This document shows positions 1 to 11,640 of a stretch of 64,000 nucleotides of DNA, in pieces. Position 1 is the first letter of the stretch. Each line of letters begins with the position of its first letter. The stretch is from Lanius collurio. Taxonomy: Eukaryota > Chordata > Aves > Passeriformes > Laniidae. The stretch covers positions 31,345,287 through 31,409,286 of the forward strand of contig JACBWW010000002.1 of NCBI GenBank assembly GCA_020086605.1. Direction: 5' to 3'. The position numbers were made by a program, and so were the translations under genes. The notes below the pieces were generated by a model, which worked only from the letters and a program-made list of their open reading frames with translations, ran no database searches and was not told where the DNA came from.

Positions 1-1802
1 TTCCATGACCTTTTGCCATCTGATTTGAAGGAGATAATTGTACATGTAAGGCTGTCAGTACAGAGTAAGTCAGTTCAAGGTGCTCAAGAACAAATGGACA
101 ATAAGGGCTATGTTATTTTGTTTATTCTTGGAAAAAGAGAAGAAAGAAAAAAGAAGAAAAAAACTTCAGGGAAGTCTGCTGGCAATGTGTCCTGTAAATA
201 ACATTCCTTGCTTCTCTAAGTATGATATTAGATTAATTTTGACATGTCTTAATGGACCTGGCCAAATGCATTGAGCCATTTCAGCATAAAAGTAGACATT
301 TTCCCTACTGTAGTGCAAATGTCTGGGATATCTGTAAGTGTTAGTAAGCCTTCAGAGCCAACTTGCAGATACCTAACAGTACATACACTGTTGCTATAAA
401 TAATAATCCAGAGACTGGTAGGAAATACATCACTTAAATAAATCAAAAGGGGTCCATATATCAGAATGACAGATACTGTTTTCTCTAGCATTAAAACTTC
501 AAGGCATGACAAACATAACTTGCCTCACTCTATCCAGTATTTGGGAGTATCACACTGCACAGCATAAGCAGAATTCAGACTCAAGAGTTCCTTTGTATCA
601 CATCTTGCCCACAACACAGAAGTGTCTGTCAAGATGCCCAAGGCACTTTTATGAAAAGGTAAACTAACTGAAGGCAGAACTCCACAGCCTGTAGCCTAGG
701 CTGCAGGAATACAGGCGTTGCACATGATGTCATGAACCTCTTGTGTCCTCCTTGGACCACAAGGACAAATATTTGAAGTCAGCAGTAATGGAGTCATTGA
801 AAGACTTTCAGGGAATAACTGTTAAGAAGGTAGAATCAATTTCACATCTCTAGTTCTTTAGAAGACCAACAAAACTCTGACAAGGCAGTTCTTGCTTGAA
901 GGAGAGTATACAAACTTGCAAAAACAAACCAGGAAAAGTACCCCAAAGAAGCAGATATGGAAAAACTAACCGTTGCTTACATGATAGGACTCATAAAGAA
1001 AGTGACAACTGTTTAATTTGTACAGAGAGGCAGTTTTCTGCCTTCTCTAAAATATTTCTGGAGCAGCAGCAAATGTTATTTTGCCTTTCTGGCACACCTA
1101 TTGAGTGGCTATGAAGTTATTTCTTTTAAAAAATCTTTGGTATTTTCCCTCCTACTAAAGCTCTGCATTTCCAATGGACTGTGCAAAAACTTCAGGGAAT
1201 TTTAAACATACATTTTATAAATGCATTCAGAAGTTCCCTCCATATATATTTTATTAATTTTGACTTTCTGTCTGCTACCTCAGTGCAAGAATTTTCTCTA
1301 CCATCATGTGAGAGTCAAAAATTGTTTTTTCTTTCCACTTTGTCAGGTAAAAAAAAATTCTCCTAATTTCCTTTTCTTCCTTGCTTTAACTTCTGCATCC
1401 TTCTACCCATTTTAAATTCTATAAAGTGCTTGAAATCACATTTACAGCACATACACTCTACAGGGTATCTCTGTATTGTGTTCATGTTCTGTTCATTCAT
1501 CAAATATTCGCCCACTCCATTTGGAACATACACTATTGAGTTTCTCCTTCTTTTCAAAATATTAGGAGTTAAAGAAAGAGAACCTCCTTTTTTAAGTCCA
1601 AATGTTTGTGTGTTTTCAGCAAGACACTTCACATTACTTGAATGGTTTCTTCTGCTTATGAGAAAGGTTTGCATCAACTGGAAATGAAAAGAAAATCATG
1701 CTCCAATGTATTGAGATGGTGATAACAATTGAAAGAGATACAGAAGCTTTTCTAAGACAGTAATAAATGGACTCTTCTACATCTATAATTTGAATGATTC
1801 TA
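1..1802. other. Unique noncoding DNA, no gene seen
   Basis: AT-rich sequence with stops in all frames and no recognisable transposon, RNA gene or exon. A purine-only run lies at about 131-163 (A with scattered G). Short open frames on both strands overlap one another and show no domain or family likeness. Confidence 0.7.
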
Positions 1803-2731
1803 TGTTGGGGTTTTGGGAGTTCCCTTTCTTTTGAAGAATCCTTGAGGAATTTTCTCCCATATATGTTACTGAGGTAACAAATTGCTGAGTACTTGGGAGA
1901 AACAAAAGAACTGGCCACGGAGAGGAGGAGCCCATTTGGGCTACTGTCTTCACCTGGGTGTGCCCGGGACTCTGGGCTCAGTATGGAGACAGGGAGAGAG
2001 GCAGCCATTCTCTTCAGCACTGCAGGCTTCCTGCTGTTTTTCCTCCCTGCTGGAGTAACCCCGGGATCCCAAACCTGTCCTTCCCTGCCTCGCTGGGAGC
2101 TGAGCTGCAGACCCTGCTGCCTCAGCCTTCGCTGCTCTGCAGCCCTGCCCGTCCTGCCTGCCGAGACCTCCGGGGATTCCTACCACAGCTCCGCAGCTCG
2201 ATACAGCTCGCCTGCCACCCGGAATTTGTGCTCCTACTGCTGCTCCAGACTGCCTGGACAGGAGAGCCCGGACAGACCCCAGGATCAGCTGCCCAGGGAG
2301 GTTTGTGAACCCTTTCTTCCATCCCTTCCCGGATCTCAGGCAGCCATCACTGCGTGCTCCCCGAGCTCGCTCCGGAGCGCCCCCTGCAGCCGCGGGGGAA
2401 CCATCGCACCTGCCCTGCTCACCGGGAGCCGCCAGCGCCCCTGCCGGCTGTGACTGGAACTGCACCAGAGGGGAAAGGGCCTGACAGCCGAGAGAGGCTG
2501 TGCTGGGTTTGTGCTTCTGTTTGCTGTCACCACTATAGTTATTGTTGTTTGTTTGCCTGTTTATACATCTGTATTTTAGTAAAGAACTGTTATTCCTATT
2601 CTTTATATCTTAGCCTGAAAGCCTCCTTAATTTCAAAATTATAATAATTCAGAGAGAAGGGGGTTGCATCCTTCATTTCAAGGGAGGCTCCTGTCTTCCT
2701 TAACAGACATTTGTCTTTTCAAACCAAGACA
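1803..2731 (+). mobile_element. Solo LTR of an endogenous retrovirus (passerine ERVL-like)
   Basis: The element starts TGTTGGGG at 1803 and ends CCAAGACA at 2731, giving the TG...CA ends of an LTR. The middle (about 1950-2450) is much richer in G, C and CpG than its flanks, as in a U3 promoter. It is followed by a U5-like AT-rich tail with a degenerate polyadenylation region near 2578 (AGTAAAGAACTG). The wording of the tail (2600-2731) matches songbird LTRs I recognise, but the family name is from memory. No gag, pol or env follows it, so it is a solo LTR. Flanking pentamers (TTCTA before, CTCTG after) agree at only 3 of 5 positions, so no clean target-site duplication is visible and the 5' boundary is approximate. 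Open frames of 171-186 codons on both strands come from high GC and are not genes. Confidence 0.72.
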
Positions 2732-4663
2732 CTCTGTAGAAGGCTAACATATTTTCTGTGCCCAAGCTCTGATTAGAATTTTGTTTTAAAGGGTAAAACA
2801 ATAATCAGTGTTTGAATGGTCCTTGCTCTTTTTTTTTCCTTTCTTCCCCCTCTACAGACTACATGAAAGTAATTTTCAGCATCATATATTTGTATATGGC
2901 CTTCCCTTCTGCCCCCACATTTACATCATGCTATGTTAAATTCCCTGGGATCTGTACACCCTAGAAGTGCAATAATAAGTCAATGTTTTATTTATAAGTG
3001 TGGCAAATACCATTCTATTGCATATACCATTCTATTATCTCAGCTGGGCTAGTTTATTTCCTTTTACCTCATTTCCTATGTAACTCTGAAGTTTTGTTTC
3101 CATGTACCCTCCAATTTTAGCAGCTGCGTCTAATCACATTCTCTTTTGCTCTGAATTTCCTGTGGATACATAGGAGTCCATAAGAAGCTTATCAGAAGCA
3201 GTTGTTTGTGTTCCTATTAACATTCATCTTTTGATTGCATTTTACTTTTTAAAAAAGAGGACTGGTCAGTGTGGCTTCAGCTTTGTACTGCATGGAAGTT
3301 TGCAAGTTACCACAGTGCATCTTCCATCCTTGTCTTGCAGTACTTTGTTATTCGAGTTCAGGGACTTCTCTCTGCCTGAGCTGTGATTTGCATTTTTCTG
3401 TTACTTATGCAGTACTTTTATAACTGCTGTCATCTGACTGAAACAGTCCATAAACCTCCTGTAGACTACAATTTTCATCTCCATTTTAGAGGTGGAGAAT
3501 ATCAGCAGAGTAGAGAGCAGAGGATTGTCCCTGTAAACCCTTGGGAGGAGGCCTCACAATTCACATTGGTGTACTCTGGACCTTTAGAAATCATTTTCAG
3601 GGATCGAATGCCCACATTCTCCACCATTTGTTGTAATGGGGAATCCTTACAACATATATAAGACAGCGATGAACTTGGAAGGAAAGATGAGGTGATATTT
3701 TTGTAGATGTTCAGGGATTGTTTTATTCCTCCCGCCCACATGACTGGAGTTCCCAGACAGACCCCAGTCAACGGACCCTGCTCCCTTTTCCAGGCCTCGG
3801 GCACCCCAACCCTCCCAATCAGGAACAGGTATGGGGCACACGTGACATGGGAGCAGGGACAGGGACAGACCTGTATCCTGCAGGGTCCCTCCCCCCAGGA
3901 TTTCAAGGAGAGGCACCTCCACAGAGGCTCATGTGATCAAAAGTATTGATTGTGATCCTGTTTTCTTCCTAATGGAAACATGGACCACCAAGAAGACAGT
4001 ACATAGAATCTGGTGACTTTTTAAGAAAATATTTTCAGTGAACTGCTGTCAGTAATGAGATGATCAACTAAAGAAGCAGCAGAAATGAAAACTGCAAGTA
4101 AGGGAAAGCCTGCTAATAGCCAGGCTTATTTCAGTTTAATAGAAGAATGGCACAAGAAATGATTAGCTGAGGTGACAGAATAGGATGAGAGCATTCCAGA
4201 TTTAGACAGAAAACAAGAAGTACAAAACCAAGCACAATACTTTAAATATGTAAAAGCAATCTGTAAGTTAATCAAAAGGAAGAGAAAATATTCATCTTTG
4301 ATGGTCAGAAATGGTATCTATGATAGCATCATACATAAATTTGTAAATTCTGAGTATTTCCTTATTTCTGTGTTAATATACCTGGCCTTTTCCTTATTGT
4401 TTGTCTCTAGATAAATGGCTGAAACTTACAAAAACATACAACAGAGAATGTATTTCACTGTTGAGTATTCTAGGACTCACCATTATAAGACTTAAAATTC
4501 CCCTGTCAAAGCAGATCCTCACCCAATACAACTTGAAATGAGTTTCTGTAGAGTCACTTGTTGCATATTAAGCTTTCACTGTTATCTGTTACCACAATAT
4601 TCAGGCTGAAACTGTATGATGAAATATATCAGTCTGGTGTCCCTAATCCATGTAATTCAAAGT
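2732..4663. other. Unique noncoding DNA with a GC-richer patch
   Basis: No gene found. A pyrimidine tract at about 2826-2853 ends in CTACAG and resembles a splice acceptor, but only about 25 open codons follow. A 13-base word, ATACCATTCTATT, occurs twice at 3007 and 3024. The stretch 3728-3935 is GC-richer than its surroundings, with short open frames of about 70-90 codons on both strands. It may be a decayed repeat or an old exon, but I recognise no protein. Confidence 0.55.
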
Positions 4664-4687
4664 AAAAAAAAAAAAAAAAAAAAAAAA
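4664..4687 (+). repeat. Poly-A run of 24
   Basis: An uninterrupted run of A. It could be the tail of an old retroposed sequence, but I see no flanking duplication and no parent gene upstream, so it is called a simple homopolymer. Confidence 0.95.
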
Positions 4688-4900
4688 TTGAAAGAATGGA
4701 GCAGGGAAAAATATTTTTAGCTAAGTACCATTTATTCTGCTCTATATTAATCACTCCCTGCCTTTGTTAAGTGACTCATTTTTAACACTGTGCTGTTACA
4801 GTCATGCTGCTTAAATGCTGTATGTGGCCAGGATCCTGCTTGTGTTAGTCATGGAATCCCACAAAGTGGAAGTGACTGAAATCTAGCAATGTTCTCCCCT

Positions 4901-5528
4901 TGTCTTGGGGTGACTTTATGATGCTGTATCCCCTATTGCCTGCTTATTGCCCAGGCATGAATCCTGTGCCTGTCTGTGCCTTTAAGCCAGATCCTAGAGA
5001 GGGGGGAAAGGCGGTGAAGTTCCTTCAGCAGCTGTGTTCAACAGCACAGATAAATCACTCTCTCTCTCCCCAGCCCTTGGCTCTGCAGCAGGGAAGAGGG
5101 TTGCATTCTCTTGCTTTTTTGCTAGCTTATTTGTTCATTAGCTGAAGCAAGGATTTTCCTGGGACTGTGACTTCTTTTCCTGGAACTGTTCAGCTTTGCT
5201 CCAGTCTGGAATGCCATCACTGGGAGGCTCCACACCGTGGCCCAGAGGAGCCCATGCTTCACCCCAGCTCTGGAGACAGCAGAGCCATGCCTACAGAAAG
5301 AACTCTGAATCTACCAGGTTTTTCTCCACAGCAAGAAGGTTTATTATCTAACATTATTAATTTTGTGCCTTTGTGCAACTTGCTTGTTAAATAAATGGCT
5401 TTTTTTTCACTTTCCTCCAAGAAATTTCTTTCCAAACCTGAGTGGGGGAGGAGCTGCTGAAACCTGCCTTCTATTAGAAGACACGTTCATTTCAGAGGTT
5501 TCCTCCCAATTTGTCTCAAACCAAAACA
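4901..5528 (+). mobile_element. Solo LTR of an endogenous retrovirus (passerine ERVL-like)
   Basis: The 628-base element opens TGTCTTGGGGTGAC and closes CCAAAACA. The terminal octamers are near-perfect inverted repeats (TGTCTTGG and the complement TGTTTTGG). A polyadenylation signal AATAAA lies at 5390-5395, followed by a U5-like tail of about 130 bases, so the LTR reads along the + strand. CCCCT precedes the element (4896-4900) and occurs again one base after its end (5530-5534), which fits a 5-bp target-site duplication with a small slip. No retroviral internal sequence adjoins. The family assignment to songbird ERVL-type LTRs is by recognition only. Confidence 0.8.
5390..5395 (+). promoter_or_regulatory. 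LTR polyadenylation signal AATAAA
   Basis: Canonical hexamer about 130 bases before the 3' end of the second LTR, placed where the R region should end. It fixes the orientation of that LTR. Confidence 0.6.
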
Positions 5529-7354
5529 CCCCCTAAAATAAACATTTATTAATGTATCCAAGTATGCAATAAGAGAGGAAACAAGCTTGATTCTGATGCA
5601 AATTCAATGAAGAAATGACTCCTGTGCAAAACCAGCATGCAGCCAGAACAGGACCTCAGAGTACTAGCTGATTATTTCCTCATCAGATCAAAATCCCAGA
5701 CTACACTGCACTACTATTTGGTGACCTCTTGGGTCAGATTCCAGTTCAGGGTAAGTTTGGGGATGTCAGTGGGATTTCACAAGTTGCAGTGATAGGAATG
5801 CAGATTTATTGACTAATACACATCGTACATCAGGTTCTACTGCTTATTGATGTTGAAAAGGACCCATAGGGCTCTTTGTAATCTATCACGTGAGTGCATG
5901 GGTGCATGTGTAACAAACCAAAAACATTCCAACCACCAACTCTCATACAAGTCCAACTAGCTGTAAACCATCCTAAGATTGTTTGGCTTCTCCTTTAAGC
6001 TACTGATGAAGCAGATTTCACATTTCTAGACTGCCTATCATGTAGCATATTATTAGTCTGCATCATAGTATGCAACTCCTTATATTCAATCTAAATCTTT
6101 GTCAAAATTAAAAAACTTTTTCTCATTTTTCTGTGGTATATAGAGAGAATAGTAAATTCATTAGAAAGCTAATATCCCTCTTTCTATTTTTCTAAAGGAT
6201 GAAAACAAATGCAAATTTTTTAACATTTCCTCATAGTTGTTATTTTCTCAGCCTGAAATTGTTTTATTTTGCTTCCTTTATTCTCTTCATCACAACAATC
6301 TTATTTGAGATTAGCAGTGTTTTTGTGATTGCATGTAACATGTTGGATGAATATCATATTTGTTAGGAACAACAAAAAAAGGACTTGATTCATTTCCTCT
6401 GCCTGTGATCGTCAGGATTACAAAGTGAATGGTGCAATTTTTGTAAGAAAGGAAGAAGGTGGCAGAAGAATTAGAACAAGGATGAAAACACTTTTGTATA
6501 CTTAAAAGCTGTATTCTGTAATTGTGTATTATGAAGAGTCAAGACACATGTAGAGATAACCTGTTTTTAATCTCAGATGCTTTCACTTCCCTCAAAGTAT
6601 GGGGAATACATAAATTAGTATGGTCTGACAATGCAGTACCCAGCTCTTTTTGCAGTTGGGTGATCTGATGTGTGCTGAAGACCTCAGCTGTGCTATTTAT
6701 ATATTTGACCTGTTAGGTGGTCGCCGTTACATACTGGAGAGATTTTATGAAGGAAGGCCTCTCCTTCACAGACAAACCTGCTACAAAACCTACATACAAA
6801 CAAAAAACTGGAATTAAACCTTTTTTTTCCATGACCTCTAGTGTGTAAAAGCCCTTGGTGTTAGAACTAAGAGACAACTTTAATAGAAAAAGTTAAAAGT
6901 TATCTTGGTGCCAGGGACTAGGAGGGGGTATCGCTTGTAGTTAGAAAGATTGACATCATCCCACAGTCCCACAGCCATGGGGAGAAAGTCTGATAAAGAT
7001 TTTTTTCTCTTAGTTTGTTCACTGCATGAAGGAAAAACACATATTTGTTCTAGATTCTGACCAGGATATGCTTTTTTTCCAATACCAATCATGAAATTTT
7101 AAAAAAACATACATTCCTGTCATAGGTACTAGTTGCTCTTACATGCCCAGGGACTTTCAGGCTAATATGTAAGCAGATGATATTGAAGACAGGATGATAT
7201 TATTACATGCACAGACAAACCAGCTCGGTTTGCTTTATCTGAATTATGATGATGTATCTACTCTCACAGTTTGTTGTCTTTCACATAAAGCAGGATTGGC
7301 CTTGAGAAACACCTGTTTATTCCAAAAGATAACAATGCTTTGAATTTCCATACA
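5529..7354. other. Unique noncoding DNA, nothing recognised
   Basis: AT-rich sequence with frequent stops and no transposon, RNA gene or exon that I can support. Short T and A runs only. Confidence 0.65.
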
Positions 7355-7600
7355 GACCCACATCTGAGGCTTTCAAAGAGCTTTACAAATGTTAATCCAT
7401 TAAGAATCAATGTAAGGCATTCCCTGAGGCAGGTGTTAATTATCTCCATTTCACAGAGCTCAAGCAAGACAGGCAAGGGGAGATCCAACCACCTTATTTT
7501 TAAGGTAACACAGCAAATCAGCCCAATCAGAGAGGGAATAAAAGAGTTTTGACACTGGTGTCTGCTGCAGAGCTCTCTCCCTTTCACTAGTTTAGATGAT
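7355..7600 (-). repeat. Ancient amniote SINE/LINE relic (MIR or L3 type), antisense
   Basis: Several words occur in the order of the reverse complement of the MIR/CR1-L3 tail family: CTTTACAAATGTTAAT at 7381, a CTCCATTTCACAGAG core at 7444, AACACAGCAAATCAG near 7506, then a decayed CTGCTGCAGAGCTCT stretch and a CACTAG near 7587. This word order is typical of old amniote MIR-type copies found across birds, reptiles and mammals. The copy is strongly diverged and has no coding capacity. MIR and L3 share this tail, so which one it is cannot be settled by eye. Confidence 0.55.
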
Positions 7601-8405
7601 TTTTGTCTTAAAAAAGATGAAGGGGATAAACTGGTTAGACTTTGGCAGGAGATTACAGCAGAGAAGAACTGGACAGAGTGTTGCCCCATGGATTAAGTCA
7701 GACTGCTACCCAGGATGTCATTAATGCTGTTGGGGTAAAAAAAAAAAGAAAAAAAGGAGGAAAGAAAAAAGAATTATTATCTCCATGATTGCCCTAATGG
7801 ATGATGTAGGAGTAAGTCTCCAGTCTTCACCTGAAGCAAGCAGTACATATGTTTGGAGTCAATCCCTTCACCTGACAACAAGAAATAGAGGCATCCACCT
7901 AACCACTGCTGGGGGACCTTCTAAAGCAATCTCTTTTGATGCAGTTGTAGAACAACGTTATGATCCCTTTCCTACAATACCGCTTTCCCCGGGCTATTAT
8001 CAGGAGTCTCATATACTCCAGAGGAAGAAAAAAATGTCAGAAGCTGACACATAATGAAATTTATGCCTTTAAAAGAAAGAAAACAGAACAGTTTTAGTGA
8101 AGAAAGAGGTCTTGATTATCCTTTCCTAATAAAGCCATCACAGGGTTCTTTTTCACCAGTGTCTGTTACCATAATATTATGGAAAAGTAGATACACATGT
8201 GGGAACAACTTTCTTTTTTCATCCAAGGAGTAAGAAATTGCCCTACAGAGCACCTATTTGAACTTTCACTGAGACATTTCTCAGAATTCCTCACACAGTT
8301 CTGACAGGGATAAAAAGATGCTGCTTCTTATCTGAAATTATTGGAAACTGATTAGCAGAGTATTCAAGTTGGAGTTACAAGAAGAGCACAACAAAATATA
8401 TCAAT
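7601..8405. other. Unique noncoding DNA with a purine-rich low-complexity run
   Basis: An A-rich purine run lies at about 7737-7772, just before an 89-codon open frame (7785-8054) with no recognisable protein likeness. No other feature seen. Confidence 0.55.
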
Positions 8406-8461
8406 ATTAAGGATATGTACAAGTCTTCCACAGATTAAGGATATGTACAAGTCTTCCACAG
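8406..8461. repeat. Perfect 28-bp tandem duplication
   Basis: A 28-base unit beginning ATTAAGGATATGTACAAGTC occupies 8406-8433 and is repeated base for base at 8434-8461. Two identical copies imply a recent duplication event, or a shared allele that is still polymorphic. Confidence 0.97.
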
Positions 8462-10748
8462 ATAACTTCTAAATAGCCATAAATAGTTGTGGATAGGATA
8501 GGTAGGAGTACTCATACACATGAGTATTTTTGTTCAGTGTTCTTATAAGGGTTTTTTTAAAAACAATTTTGCAAAGTATTCTGGAGCAAGGACACAAACC
8601 TTTTTCATGGTTTTCATCTTGGCAGGGACATTCAGCATTGAAACACACCTCTTAATAGTGCTGTTCTTCATAATAATTCTGAATGATCTTTTTATTTATT
8701 ATATCTAACACTGTTTTAAATCTCTTTGTTTTCCTCAAGTAGCTTTCCTGTAATTGAATCACTAACACTGTGCAGCTAGAATAACTTTTTCCTTTTAGGT
8801 CAATGTCTGGATGTATCTTTCTCCATCCTTTTAAACATTCCTACTGCCCAGAATACCTTCACTTTGAAATTAATCAGGCACTCTGGGTCACACTGAATTG
8901 TGTCTCTTCCAGGTATTTGCTGTCATCAATATCATCATTTGCCATCAACCTAGACTGTGTAGTCTGAATGAGATAGATCCGTTCCATCTCTCATGTTCCA
9001 CTTTTTAACCTGGCAAAGATCAATCTACTGAGAGAGACGCTTAAATTGGAATAACATTTGTTAAAATTACCTGCTGAAAATGCAAATCTACCATCACTTG
9101 GGAATTCAAGGATGCCTGTCCTGTGTATTTTTTCACAGAAAGATCACATCACTGACTTATCTGCTCCATGAACAAATTGCTCTTGAGAGAAGTTGTACTG
9201 ATTGCTTTTAATAAAGTTGCTCTGGCAGAATTAGCCATCACTACTCACCTCTAATCGGCTTACCTTTTCCAGGCTATTCATCTTTGATATATCTTGTTCC
9301 AGAACCATCACTTACATATTTTTACTTTGGCAGCCAGCAAATAGCACAGGATTTGTATGTTGCTGGAAAAGCAATGGTCAGCAGCATCCTATCTGGTAGC
9401 TGGAACCCAAAGTGCACCAGCCATGACTTCCTTTACATGGAAACATGTTCTGTCACTGCATGATGCATTTGCTAAGGGGCTCCAAACATATTTACATATT
9501 AAGCTACTCACTGTCGGATAAGCACATTAATCATATATATATTTGTCTTTCCTGATAGTTTTAGAGGACTTCTGCTACACGAAAGCAGTTTTGGAAAATT
9601 CTACATGGATTATACATATATAATGCATATACATGGATTAGAACTCTAACCTTGTCCAGGTGAACTACAGACATCTCATTTTTGCTGGTTTTACTGAATT
9701 CATTGTAAATCTCTCCAGTAGCTGACAGCTTCCCTGCTAGTTGCTATGCATTATTTTGATGATCAGTTCAGCCCAGTTCTGCAATATATGTCAGGGGGCT
9801 GCTGAGAAAAATAGCATATAATCAAGAAATTGAAGTGTGCTGTAATAGAGACACAAGAGGACTGAACCAAGATTCTGCCTACTGCAACTATTTTGCCACT
9901 TTCTATTTTGCACGGTGAAGTTGCAATTTTACTAAAATATTTTTTACTTCTTACAGTGTGGAGATCTAATTTGCAATCAAGAGAGAAGTGTACTTATTGT
10001 TTTCTTGGCTATGGCATTTAAATCAGAGAGCCTGTGCTTTACTTTGTACTACATTAAAACATAAAGCAACATTTCAAGGGCGGGGAGAGGCCTTTAGGGG
10101 AGGTGATGGACACAGAAGCGACAATTGGTATCCATTTATTTGTCCTCCCTGCTCATCTCTGTCATGTTTTATTTTCTTGCACTAAAATGTCTGTTTCTAC
10201 ACATGGATTGCCTTTCCTTTCCCTTCAGTTTCTTTTAGAATTTTAATTTGTACCCGGGGCGCTCTTTCATGTATTTACTCAATGCTTGGCACAAAGCTCT
10301 GCTCTGAGCTGGGCCTTCTGGAAATTTAAATTTTAACTGTTGCCTGAAAGATGCAGAGTTTAGAAATAAGCCCCTTGTAGTCGAGCTCTAGGCCATACAA
10401 ACAATACCTTTTAAAAAGTGGATAATAGTGTGCGAAATGATCATGGTTAGCCAAGCTATTTGCACTTAGATGGACAAAAATAAGGATTTGAAGGATATGT
10501 GTGTGACTGTGGCAGATACACTTAATCTCCTGTACTGCTGTACTCAGAGGGACAGTTTTTATGGGAGTGAGCAGCATTTTCATATTGTAAACACTCAATT
10601 TTTAATATGTACCATTAATAATACAAGGGAAATGGAGGCATGTCTTTGTATCCCATTCATGGCTTTGTATTCACATTAATCACAATTTTACTGCTCCATT
10701 AGGAAGGGTCTGATTTATCACAATCTGTGAACAGATGCAGAGTGCAAA
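8462..10748. other. Unique noncoding DNA
   Basis: No gene or transposon recognised. The word TACATGGATTA is repeated at 9602 and 9630 around a TA-rich centre. The segment from about 10236 to 10480 holds a few CpGs and long mixed-composition words and could be a conserved noncoding element, but that cannot be judged without an alignment. Confidence 0.55.
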
Positions 10749-11088
10749 CGATCCCATCCCTGCATTTCCCCAGCCTGCCTAGTTCCTATCGCCGTCATTT
10801 GATGGTGATAATGAGGGCGGGGCAGCCACACATGCAGAGATACCGAACTTTTGCGCCTGAGTCCCAAGGTTCGCTGCTGGCCGGGCTCAGAGCAGGCGGC
10901 AGTGTTCCCCTGCAGCATTCCTCATCGCCTTCTCCCTTGCTCTTCGTTCATCCCAAACCGCTGGCATGCAGATGCAGTTTTCCCGGTGAACCGCTAGATG
11001 CCCGGAGATCTCTTTGGTTCAACATTTCTTTCACCAACCAAAGCTGTTACTAGGGCGAAGAAAGGAACAGCATCCCATCTAAGCCATC
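10749..11088. promoter_or_regulatory. CpG-dense patch, possible small CpG island
   Basis: I count about 17 CpG dinucleotides in 340 bases (roughly one per 20) in a region where CpG is otherwise scarce. The patch is also GC-richer than both flanks. It does not have LTR ends and does not match a bird repeat that I know. An open frame of 108 codons on the + strand (10727-11053) and one of 66 codons on the - strand (10718-10918) cross it, but neither resembles a known protein. Possible explanations are an unmethylated promoter of a noncoding transcript, a conserved enhancer, an old exon, or an unrecognised GC-rich transposon. Confidence 0.45.
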
Positions 11089-11539
11089 GGAACAATAGCA
11101 TGTTCACTGGTGGGGAATATTTTCCCAATTAAAGTAATATCTGCCTTATAAATCTATTCAGTTCAAGCACTGAAAAGGAAAGCAGTATACGTCTGAGGGA
11201 ATTTATCAATATTTCAGTTGAAAGAAGTTAGATGGTTCCCTAGGGCCAAGCTGAAAGAAGCCAAGAAATTAATACAGAGATGGAAATCTCTCAATTGCCC
11301 TAAATAACAGATACTTCAGCAGAAATATAGCATTTCTGGCAAAGGTATCCTTAGAAGAGCTGAGCACAGTAAGAAAGAGTTAATACAGTCAAATTCTGGT
11401 ATTATTGCACAGTGGTATAAGCTAAAATAATGCCACTAATCTCAGTGAAGTTATTCATGTATCTATCAGTGTTAAATGAAAACAGAGGATGACTCTTGAA
11501 GTACTAGACTTGTGTTGGATAAGAGTTTAAGTCCTCAGG

Positions 11540-11640
11540 GCATGGAGCACTTAAATACGTGCTGGCCTTTAATCCTGCGAAGGGAGACCCTCGCTGACTA
11601 AGGCAGGGCACCCTTCTGCTTAAGCACGGATAAGCTTCCC
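11540..11640. repeat. Possible ancient sauropsid interspersed repeat
   Basis: The words GCACTTAAATACGTGCT, then TGACTAAGGCAGGGCA, then CTGCTTAAGCACGGATAAGC follow the order of a widespread reptile/bird repeat that is partly palindromic around a GCACTTAAGCACGTGCTTAA-like motif. The match is loose and made from memory. Retained CpGs are the alternative sign of a functional noncoding element. Confidence 0.3.

Noticed and set aside
1893..2465. Open frames of 186 (+) and 171 (-) codons
   Set aside because: They lie inside a GC-rich LTR where stops are rare, overlap each other and show no retroviral or host protein likeness.
2826..2857. Strong splice-acceptor look-alike (pyrimidine tract plus CTACAG)
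   Set aside because: At most about 25 open codons follow, no matching donor or coding sequence is evident, and such tracts are common by chance.
4664..4687. Poly-A run as the tail of a processed pseudogene
   Set aside because: No flanking duplication and no recognisable mRNA-like sequence upstream.
1803..5528. One provirus bounded by the first two LTRs
   Set aside because: The two LTRs differ in sequence and length, and the DNA between them has no gag, pol or env likeness.
7785..8054. 89-codon frame after a purine-rich run
   Set aside because: No domain or homologue recognised. Its composition is ordinary for chance frames in this window.
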